Origin: Prasinococcaceae sp. CCMP 1430
Lineage: Eukaryota > Prasinodermophyta > Palmophyllophyceae > Prasinococcales > Prasinococcaceae
Length of the DNA stretch: 27,872 bases
Direction of reading: 5' to 3'
Assembly: GCA_013416795.1 (NCBI GenBank)
Contig: RQSC01000141.1
Coordinates: 1-27,872, forward strand
The number at the start of each line of letters is the position of its first letter. Position 1 is the stretch's first letter. A program made the translations under genes and the position numbers. Below the pieces are notes generated by a model. It had not been told where the DNA came from, did no database searches, and was given only the letters and a program-made list of their open reading frames with translations. Below, one piece after another: positions 17,601 through 24,753 of this stretch.

Positions 17601-18048
17601 GGCGCGAGGCGACGAACTCCTTGCGCGCTTTCAGTGACAGGTCGGGCGGACAAGCTCTCCCCCCCTCCCTGACCGCGCCCAGCCGCCGGCGGGGGAGGAC
17701 AAAATGCACTGGCAGACGCCTGCTGTGCAGTAGGCACAAACCTCCCGACGGGTGACCTGAAAACGCCATGAGCGCGATCCGCCCCGGAAAAAACGCCTGC
17801 GTTTTCACCTGCCGTCCGTCGCCGCGTCCTCCCGAAGGTCGAAACGCACGCGTTTCCGACCGAGAAAACTCGTATCAAAGCGCATGCGATCAGGCCGGGG
17901 GACGGCTTTGGGTGGATTCGCAAAGATGCTGAGGATTCCATTGAATCCCATTCGTGACATGAAAGTGAGGCGCGCGCGATTTGAAGGGATTCGATCCTTT
18001 CGAATCGCGAACGCGCACGTGCCGCCGCCGCCGCGGCGCGGCGCCACC

Positions 18049-18060
18049 GGTTAGGGTTAC
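18049..18060 (-). promoter_or_regulatory. Telomere-like motif (AACCCTAACC on the minus strand)
   Basis: Plus strand reads GGTTAGGGTTAC. It lies about 450 bp upstream of the methyltransferase start. It differs from the strict telo-box by one base. Confidence 0.3.
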
Positions 18061-18387
18061 GATTTTGAGGTACTGTACGATTGAAACGTAATTAGGGTCC
18101 GAAATGCCCCGTGCGCGCGCATGCGCGTGCTGATGGTGCTCTCGTTTTGGTTTTGGGCTGCGCCTGTCTGTGCCGAGTTTGAAAAACGAGCTCCCGTTCA
18201 AAAGTCGCCCGGCGCGAGGAGGGGGGGCAGAGGGCGTGCGCCTGTCGGGGGCGGGGCGGGCTGCGTGGGAGGAGGTCAGCCTCGCGAGCGTGCCGGAGCG
18301 GCGGCGGGCGGCCCTCCTGCCGCCGCCGCCGCCGCCGGGCGGCGCGATCCCGGGGGAACTGGAACCCTCGCCCACGGGAGAGCTGCT

Positions 18388-18402
18388 CCCTAAACCCTAA
18401 TC
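18388..18402 (+). promoter_or_regulatory. Double telo-box (CCCTAAACCCTAATC)
   Basis: Almost two units of the plant-type telomere repeat (CCCTAAA), followed a few bases later by CCCTAACCCC. It lies about 350 bp upstream of the SH3BGR-like start. Confidence 0.4.
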
Positions 18403-18553
18403 GTACCCCTAACCCCACCAGATGAGATCAAAACGCAAGCGAACAGGGTGGGGACGCGGGGCGCCTCCGAAGGCCTCCGCGATTGATTGATTTTAGGACC
18501 CTATTTTACCTCACCCGAATTCGGATCCGTACCGTAACCTACGGTCCCTGCAG

Positions 18554-18576
18554 CCTCTCTCTCTCTCTCTCTCTCC
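18554..18576 (+). repeat. CT dinucleotide tract upstream of the SH3BGR-like gene
   Basis: About ten CT repeats, 175 bp before the start codon. Pyrimidine tracts of this kind are common near algal and plant transcription starts. It may be an initiator or 5'-leader element. Confidence 0.4.
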
Positions 18577-18751
18577 TCACCATCATCATCGGCGACGCGC
18601 TCCGCGCGCGCGCGCCCGCCGGCCGGCGGTTTCGATTTCGGCGCGCGCGCGCCGCGAATTGGCGGAACACGCGGCGAGCGCGGCGCTCACCTTTTCGCGC
18701 GCGCGCGCGCGCACCCGTGGCCGGGGCGGCAGCGGCGGGCGCGCACCAGCG

Positions 18752-19063
18752 ATGGGGACAACGTCGGTGGTGCTGTACACGTCGTCGATGTGCGCGATGA
18801 TGAAGCAGAAGGCGGACATCAGCAAGACGCGCCAGCTGCTCCAGGCGAAGAAGGTGGACTTCACCGAGCTCGACGTGGCGTCCGACGCGCAAGCGCGCCA
18901 GGCGATGGCCAGCGCGAGCGGCCGCAAGACGCTGCCGCAGGTGCACGTCAACGGCAAGGACATCGGCGACTCGGACGCCATCCAGGAGATGGAAGACTTT
19001 GGAGAGCTCGACGCCGTGCTCAGGGGCGAGACGCCACAGCCGCCGCCAGTCGCGGCCGACTGA
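18752..19063 (+). CDS. SH3BGR/glutaredoxin-like thioredoxin-fold protein
   Basis: 103-aa product, single exon. It opens with a beta strand (SVVLYTSSMCAM), then a helix (KTRQLLQAKK), a second strand (VDFTELDVASD), and the loop before the cis-Pro (TLPQVHVNGKDIGD). This order is that of the thioredoxin fold as used by SH3BGR-like proteins and glutaredoxins. The CxxC of true glutaredoxins is absent; only one Cys (SSMC, residue 15) remains near that place. A redox-adaptor or monothiol role is therefore more likely than dithiol reduction. The start at 18752 was chosen because the fold begins four residues later. The frame is open further upstream to an ATG at 18659, but that part is Arg/Ala-rich low complexity. 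The last 15 residues are a Pro-rich tail. Confidence 0.82.
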   Translation: MGTTSVVLYTSSMCAMMKQKADISKTRQLLQAKKVDFTELDVASDAQARQAMASASGRKTLPQVHVNGKDIGDSDAIQEMEDFGELDAVLRGETPQPPPVAAD

Positions 19064-19188
19064 GGCGCCGCGCGCCGAGCGGCTCGCTCACGCGAGAGGG
19101 GGCCTCAAGCGCCCCCATCCTCCCCCATTCCTCCCACCCCACACGCACCTCACCCCCGCCGCGCTGGAAAGGGCGCGTGCGGGGGGCT

Positions 19189-19196
19189 CTAATATA
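19189..19196 (+). terminator. CTAATATA element after the SH3BGR-like gene
   Basis: Identical octamer to the one after exportin-5, 125 nt past the stop. Inferred 3'-end signal. Confidence 0.3.
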
Positions 19197-19280
19197 ACAC
19201 GAGTGGGCGCCTTGCCTCTCCCCCAGCTCTCCGGTAGCGTCCGAGCAGACGCGCGCGCCGCCGTGTGGGAGTCGCGTACT

Positions 19281-19285
19281 TTACA
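19281..19285 (-). terminator. TGTAA poly(A)-type signal of the TerC-ABC1 gene
   Basis: Plus-strand TTACA about 40 nt past the stop codon at 19325 on the minus strand. Confidence 0.45.
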
Positions 19286-19324
19286 TACATGCGAGCGCGT
19301 GCGCCTTGTGTCATCGCCCGTGCC

Positions 19325-22300
19325 TCAAAAGTCGAGAGGCACGCCGATGCCTAGCTCGATGGCGAGGAGCGTGGCGAGCTTGGTGACGTGGAGGTTGTCG
19401 GGCGTGAGCGTGTTCGAAACAACGGCGATGCCCACGCCGTCGACGCCGAACGCCGCCGCGCCGCGGCCGATGCGGCCGATGCCGGACTTGTCCTCGCTCG
19501 ACTCCACGTCGGCGAACGCGAGCACCTGCTGTCCGTCGCAAGACCATCTCGCCGCGCGCAAGCCGTCGCTGGCGGGCGTCTCCGATACGGCCACGCGAGA
19601 CGCGCCCTCACGCGCCCCCGACAGCTCCGCGTACAGCCTCGCGAGCGCCCGAGCGCTCGACCACACGTTGGCCGACGGCTGGCAGGCCGCGCGCACGCGC
19701 GGGCGGTTGAACATGCGCGGCTCGAGCAGCCACTCGCCGCCGTGCATTGCCGCCTCCATGCCCACCCCTAGCTCCGCCGCGCGCGCGCTCAGCGCGGCGA
19801 GCGCGGCTTCGCCCACGCCCGCGGCCTCGAGCGCCGTCACGCGCGTAGTCTGCGGCCCGAGTCGAGACTGAATTCTCGCCAAGTTCGTCGACGCGCCCGA
19901 CTCGTCGGGCGCGCCGAAAAGCAGTTCGCCTTGCAGCTCCTCGCCGAGCGTCGGTCCGAACTCCTCCCGCAGCGACGCGCGCACAGCCTCAGCGGTGGGC
20001 GCGAGCTCACCGCACGCGGCGCTGACGATTCCCGCCGCGACGTGCCCCAAGGTGTAGTGGTGCACCGCGCCCTCCGCCAGCGGCCTCTCTTCCCTGCTCT
20101 CGCTCGCATCCGCACCTGAGGGCGCGCCGGCGGGGGCGGCGGCCGCCACCGCCGCCGCGCACGCGCCGATGTCGCCCACCCCAACTGCACCGCCCTCTCC
20201 GTTGCTGGCCTGCGGCACGAAATGGGCGGGCAGCGCGCCCTCCAACCCCGCGGTGTGCGAGAGAACGTTTGCCATCGTCACGCGCTCTTTTCCGGCGTCC
20301 CCGAACGCGGCCCATGTGCTTGCGACGGGCGAGTTCGTGTCCACCCCGGCGCGTGCGAGCGCTCGCCTCGCCCACGCGGCGCACACCGCCTCGCCCACGT
20401 TGCTGACGTGGAAGAGCGTCGAGGGCAGGACGTCGCCGCCGTCGACGAAGTCCATCACACCCCCAGACAGATCGAGGATCAACTCTCCCGCACCGCCCTC
20501 GCCGTTCGCGTCGAAGACAGCAATCTGTACGCCGAGCCCCTCGTCCTGCGCCAGCAGGTTCTGCATTATGGCAGCAGCCACGCGCTCGGCGCCGAGCGCG
20601 CGGTCCGCGACGCTCGCCGACCACGAGCGGCCGGCGTTGGCCGCGAAGAGCGAGCGCGGGCTGGGTGCGCCCTCGTCGATCACGAGCGACAGCCGTTGCT
20701 TGCTGGGAGGGCTCAAACAGTCCATCATGTTGGCCGGCGGTGACCGAGGCGGGTTCGGCGAGGTGCGGCGCAGCGCCTCCAGGGCGGAGGGGGCGAAGAG
20801 CGTCATCGGAGACACGCGCACACCCAGCGTCGCGCAGCAGCCCTTGAAGGTCAACACCGTCGAGGCGAAGGGCAACAACTCAGTGGGGAAGCTCACGCGC
20901 GACTGTTTGGCGTGCGAGCGCCCCTTCTCCTTGCGGAGCGCACGGTCCTGCTTCGCCCAGCGCATGTACTCGCGCTTGAGCTCACGCTGCTGCTCGTAGT
21001 GCGCGGTGTCACTCAGCAGCAGGCGCACGCTCTTGAGCATGCGGGGCAAGTCCGACATGCGCCCGGCCTTGTCATCGCCGCCGTCCGCGCGGATGCCTAG
21101 CGCGTCGAAGGCAGCCCCGACAGCGGCGGCGTCGTTGGTGGCAGCCGCGTGCACCAGCAGCGCAAAGCCGCGCACTTGGCCCTCTGTGAAGCTCGCCGTG
21201 TTTCCGAAGTCAATGAGGTACGGCGTCGCACCCGGGGCATCGTAAGTTGAGGACGAAATCGACGAGTCGTCGCCGCCCGCGGCCTCGGCCGCGGCCTCGG
21301 CCTCGGCCTCATTGGGCTTGAGAAGTATGTTCCCGGGATGCAAGTCGGCGTTCCAGATGCCGAGCTCGAAAAATTGGCACGCGAGCGACCGCCCGATAGC
21401 CTCGCACGTCGCCTCGCGGTCGACGCCGTACTCGCGCAGCGCCTCCTCGTCGGTGAGCTTGAACGCGTTCGAGATGAATTCCATGATCAGTACCTCGCGG
21501 TGCGCCGACACCAGCCGCGGCGCCCTGCAGCCCGTGCTCGCGATGCCCACGCGCACTCGCTCCATGGCGTGCCCCTCCTGCTCGAGGTCAAGCTCCCTCT
21601 CGACGGTGCTGCAGATGTACTCGGCGAGCTCGCGCCGGTCGTGGTCCGGCCAGATCCACGCGACCGCGCGGGCGAGCGCTCGCGTGAAGAACATGTCCTG
21701 CCGGAAGAGCGGCTCCACCCCGCGCTTGCGCACCTTGACGGCCACTTCGACGCCTCCCACGGTCACGGCGCGGTGGACCTGCGCGATGCTCGCCGACCCC
21801 ACGGGCGTCGCATCGAACTCATCGAAGGAATCCTCGATGCGCGCGACGCCCAGCGCCTCGCACACGGAGGCTTGGATCTCTTCCGTGGGCCGCGGCGGCA
21901 CGGCGTCCTGCAGCGCCGCCAGCGGGCGCACGAGAACGGCGGGCATCGTGTCGGGCCTCGCACTCATGCTCTGCCCCATCTTGATCCACATGCCGCCCTG
22001 GTCCACGCAGAAGTCGAGCAATCGCTCGCCCCACCACGCGTGCACGCGCTCCCACAGCTTGGCCGCGCGTTCCTCGTCGAGCCGGTCAGCCGCGCGCCGC
22101 GCGAGCGCAAAGTCGGGGATGATGCGCGCGTACAGCCCCAGCGTCGCCAGCGCGCGGTCCAGCAACCCGCCGTCGTAGCGGCTGATCGTCGACATGAGCC
22201 CGAGGGAGCCCACGCACCCCACCGTCATGCGGAGCCAGTGGGCGATGACGGTCTCGAGCACCGCCGGCAGCGCCGGCCCGGCGATGAGCACCGCGACGCC

Positions 22301-23569
22301 CGCCAGCAGCCCGCGCGTGCGCCAGGTGAGGAGCGGCGGCGGTGGCGGTGCGGGGATGCGCGCGGCGTCGCGGGAGGCAGCCGCCGCGCGCTCGCCGGCC
22401 TCCTCTGCCGCGGCGCGCGCGGCCGCCAGCTCCGTCTCGAGCTCGAGCAGTCGCTCCTCGAAGCGGTCGAGGCTGAGCACCGCGGCGCTCGAATCTGCGG
22501 CGCCCTTCGACGGCGCGAGCGCGACGGCGCCCCTCTCGTCGCCCCTCAGCCCCCGGAGGGCCATGAGTGCGCCCATGTCGCCGCGCACGCGAACGTCGCC
22601 GCGCCCCGCCGCTCTGCGCAGGCTCATCATCGCGCGCATCGTTGACAGGCCGATGATGGCGCAGATATTGCTAGTGTACACCACAGCTGCGGACTGCGTG
22701 ATGGAGAAGATGGCTGGGATGCTGTCGAGGGCGAAGACGACATCGCACGCCTCGACCGCCACGAGCGCCACCAGCAGCGGCGTGCCCACCAGCTTGCCCT
22801 TCTCGCGCGTGAAGAACGCGTCCTTCTCGAAGCGCGTTGTCACCGGGACGACTCGCTTCAGCAGGCGCACAGCGTGCCCCGCCGTCGCGTTTTCCTCCTC
22901 CTCGTCGTCGTCCGACAACACGAGCTTGGCCGCCGCATAGACCAGCAGCACGCCGAAGAGGTCCAACACCCACGAGAACCTCGCGACCAGCGTGCCACCT
23001 GCGAAGATGAACGCCGCCCGCATGACCATGGCAGAGCAGATGCCCACGTTGAGTACTCTCCTCTGCAGGCTCGATTTGATGGCAAAGGTCTTGAAGGAGA
23101 GCATAATGACGAACAGATTGTCGCAGGAGAGCGTGAGCTCCACCACGTAGCCGCAGAGGAACTCGGCGGCCGGTGCCGCACCGCCCGCCCAGAAGACGTA
23201 CGCGGCCACCGCAAGCGACACGCAGACGCAGACGGCGCTCCACGCCGCCGCCAGTCGCGCCGCAGCTGCCGCCGTCCCCGCTGCGCCCCCACCGGCGCCC
23301 ACGCGCGCCCGGCCGACGTACAGCAGGTCGACGGCCACGCAGCAGATCACGAGTGCGTGGAAGGCCAACCAGAAGAGCGCGCCCGGCGCGAACGTGTCCC
23401 TGGCGCCGCCCGCGGGGGTCCCGGGTCGCGCCAGGGGCGCCGGGGCCCTGTCGCCAACGCCGTACGCGGACAGCCGGTAGCGCCGGCTTAGGGGCGCGCC
23501 GTCACCAAGCGCGTGGTGAGCTTCCACCCCATGCGAGTACACGTCGCCGCCAATGCCCCATGACGCCTG
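19325..23569 (-). CDS. TerC + ABC1 (UbiB-like) kinase + degenerate beta-lactamase fusion, 5' truncated
   Basis: 1414 aa in one frame from the gap at 23570 to the stop. Residues below are counted from the gap. TerC part about 65-312: ELTLSCDNLFVI (144-155) and EACDVVFALDSIPAI (273-287) are the family's acidic membrane motifs. The final TerC helices are not evident. A Glu/Ala coiled coil (about 368-400) and one more membrane helix (about 419-440) follow. ABC1 part about 480-935: KxGQ (530-533), GSASIAQVH (591-599), VAVKV Lys 612, ExD (659-661), NADLHPGNILL (740-750) and DFG (787-789) are all present. The C-terminal part (about 995-1414) matches serine beta-lactamase/esterase domains, as in Arabidopsis ABC1K11, but SxxK reads NVGE and YxN reads YTL; SHTAGL is kept. 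ABC1 plus beta-lactamase is a known plant pairing; TerC in front is new to me. No Met occurs before TerC, so the start lies in the gap. Plastid location is inferred. Confidence 0.85.
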   Translation of the reverse strand, partial: QASWGIGGDVYSHGVEAHHALGDGAPLSRRYRLSAYGVGDRAPAPLARPGTPAGGARDTFAPGALFWLAFHALVICCVAVDLLYVGRARVGAGGGAAGTAAAAARLAAAWSAVCVCVSLAVAAYVFWAGGAAPAAEFLCGYVVELTLSCDNLFVIMLSFKTFAIKSSLQRRVLNVGICSAMVMRAAFIFAGGTLVARFSWVLDLFGVLLVYAAAKLVLSDDDEEEENATAGHAVRLLKRVVPVTTRFEKDAFFTREKGKLVGTPLLVALVAVEACDVVFALDSIPAIFSITQSAAVVYTSNICAIIGLSTMRAMMSLRRAAGRGDVRVRGDMGALMALRGLRGDERGAVALAPSKGAADSSAAVLSLDRFEERLLELETELAAARAAAEEAGERAAAASRDAARIPAPPPPPLLTWRTRGLLAGVAVLIAGPALPAVLETVIAHWLRMTVGCVGSLGLMSTISRYDGGLLDRALATLGLYARIIPDFALARRAADRLDEERAAKLWERVHAWWGERLLDFCVDQGGMWIKMGQSMSARPDTMPAVLVRPLAALQDAVPPRPTEEIQASVCEALGVARIEDSFDEFDATPVGSASIAQVHRAVTVGGVEVAVKVRKRGVEPLFRQDMFFTRALARAVAWIWPDHDRRELAEYICSTVERELDLEQEGHAMERVRVGIASTGCRAPRLVSAHREVLIMEFISNAFKLTDEEALREYGVDREATCEAIGRSLACQFFELGIWNADLHPGNILLKPNEAEAEAAAEAAGGDDSSISSSTYDAPGATPYLIDFGNTASFTEGQVRGFALLVHAAATNDAAAVGAAFDALGIRADGGDDKAGRMSDLPRMLKSVRLLLSDTAHYEQQRELKREYMRWAKQDRALRKEKGRSHAKQSRVSFPTELLPFASTVLTFKGCCATLGVRVSPMTLFAPSALEALRRTSPNPPRSPPANMMDCLSPPSKQRLSLVIDEGAPSPRSLFAANAGRSWSASVADRALGAERVAAAIMQNLLAQDEGLGVQIAVFDANGEGGAGELILDLSGGVMDFVDGGDVLPSTLFHVSNVGEAVCAAWARRALARAGVDTNSPVASTWAAFGDAGKERVTMANVLSHTAGLEGALPAHFVPQASNGEGGAVGVGDIGACAAAVAAAAPAGAPSGADASESREERPLAEGAVHHYTLGHVAAGIVSAACGELAPTAEAVRASLREEFGPTLGEELQGELLFGAPDESGASTNLARIQSRLGPQTTRVTALEAAGVGEAALAALSARAAELGVGMEAAMHGGEWLLEPRMFNRPRVRAACQPSANVWSSARALARLYAELSGAREGASRVAVSETPASDGLRAARWSCDGQQVLAFADVESSEDKSGIGRIGRGAAAFGVDGVGIAVVSNTLTPDNLHVTKLATLLAIELGIGVPLDF

Positions 23570-23570
23570 N
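23570..23570. other. Single N: second probable collapsed assembly gap
   Basis: One unresolved base. The TerC-fusion ORF to its left has no start codon, and the YchJ-like gene to its right lacks its first exon. The inverted repeat to the right begins at the very next base. Confidence 0.7.
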
Positions 23571-23745
23571 CCCCCTTCTGCGCGCGGCACCGTGGGAGAG
23601 GTGGCGTGCGTACGCGCGCGGCTGCGGTCGCGCGGCGAGGCGAGGCGAGGCGAGGCGCCCGCGCTGACAGCGAGCGCTGCGGACGTCGCGCCGCACGCGC
23701 GCGTACGCACGCCACCTCTCCCACGGTGCCGCGCGCAGAAGGGGG
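23571..23745. repeat. Perfect 50-bp inverted repeat with 75-bp spacer
   Basis: Arms 23571-23620 and 23696-23745 are exact reverse complements. The spacer contains (GGCGA)4. The outer end of the left arm coincides with the N, and the right arm covers the acceptor and first codons of the YchJ-like exon. It may be a real hairpin or a fold-back artefact at a contig end. Confidence 0.95.
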
Positions 23746-24415
23746 GCTTCGGTGCGGCCAAGACCAAGGTCGGCCCCGAGCCGTGCCCGTGCGGCGCGTC
23801 GGACGCTCCATACAAGAAGTGCTGCGCGCCGTACCACGAGGGCAAGGCCTTCCCCCCGACCGCCGAGAAACTCATGCGTTCGCGCTACACTGCCTTCGTG
23901 AAGAAGAAGATCAAGTACCTGGTGGCCACCACACACCCGCTGCACCCCACGTACAACGGCATGCGCCTGGACAGCGGCGAGGTGCAGAGCACGCTCGCGG
24001 AGGACCTCAAGGTGCGTGCGCACATCCGTGTCTGCTCAGCGCGGGTGCGCCAGTGCGCGCGCAAGCGCGCACGCGCGTGCTTGCGAAGGCAGCGCCCTAA
24101 TTCTCGCGAACGCGCACGCGCGGCATGGCTTTGCGCGCACAGGCCACCGCCGATACGGCCATCTTCCTCGGCCTTGAAATCCTGGAGACCTCGGGCGGCG
24201 GTGAGAGCGACGATGAGGGCGAGGTGTACTTTGAGTCCAAGTTCACCATTGGCCGGCAGCGCGGGTTCCGCCAGCGCGGCAAGAAGGACGCGCCGCAGTC
24301 CATTCGAGAGCGGTCCAAGTTCATCCGCATGCCGCCTGCCGAGGGCGAGGAAAAGGGCAAGTGGATATACAGGGAGGGCACGCCCGAGGGAGAGGGGTAT
24401 ACCAGATACGACTGA
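23739..24415 (+). CDS. YchJ-like SEC-C/NTF2-fold protein, first exon missing, 2 exons visible
   Basis: Exons 23739-24011 and 24143-24415 (181 aa visible). The intron (24012-24142) has donor GTGCGT, CTAAT at 24097-24101 and acceptor CACAG, phase 0. An acceptor GCGCAG at 23738, with CTGAC 70 nt before it, suggests an earlier exon now lost in the gap. The product starts with a SEC-C zinc motif, CPCGASDAPYKKCC, followed by YHEGKAFPPTAEKLMRSRYT, the signature of bacterial YchJ. Exon 2 carries the rest of the NTF2-like fold: FLGLEILETSGG, GEVYFESKF, IRERSKFIR and KWIYREG. YchJ proteins have no firmly established reaction; the bacterial origin and the algal setting suggest an organelle protein, which is inference. 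Visible length slightly exceeds the bacterial protein (about 150 aa). Confidence 0.85.
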
Positions 24416-24753
24416 AGCGCAGATACTTCGGGGGCGGCGTGACGCGTTGCGTGCTGATGTCGGTATGTTACGCGGCGAGCGTCAGGTAGTGGTGTAGATT
24501 GGTAAAGCGTGACTAATATGCTGGTATGCGACGCCGACGTCGCGAGTGCATGATGTCCAGGTAGAGTAGTAATGAGGGCGCAGATAGGTCTAAAACTAAA
24601 AGTCGAGCCCGACATGCTTGGTGTGATGTGCACGCGGTGGCCTGTTGTGCGTGCGTTGCGAATGTCCCACGTGCGCGCGCGCACGTCGATCCCGAGTACG
24701 CGTCCCATTCGACGTCCCTCAGTCGGGGTGCTCATTGCGGAGAGTCTATGTGA
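24416..24753. other. Convergent intergenic region
   Basis: 338 bp between two stop codons. Lower GC than its surroundings. Apart from the CTAATATG element I see no gene, RNA or repeat. No TGTAA follows the minus-strand stop at 24754. Confidence 0.4.
24513..24520 (+). terminator. CTAATATG element after the YchJ-like gene
   Basis: Differs by one base from the octamers after exportin-5 and the SH3BGR-like gene; 97 nt past the stop. Inferred 3'-end signal. Confidence 0.25.

Larger units (their letters stand above)
17601..18751. other. 1.15-kb divergent intergenic region with telo-boxes and AT-rich islands
   Basis: Lies between the methyltransferase gene (minus) and the SH3BGR gene (plus), so it should hold both promoters. 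I see alternating AT-richer blocks (about 17930-18000, 18050-18100, 18410-18545), a hairpin GATTCG..CGAATC near 17988-18006, telo-boxes (listed separately), the palindrome ACCGTA-ACC-TACGGT near 18531-18545 and a CT tract. A 90-codon ORF at 18121-18393 begins with a signal-peptide-like segment but continues as low complexity. I do not call it a gene. Confidence 0.45.
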
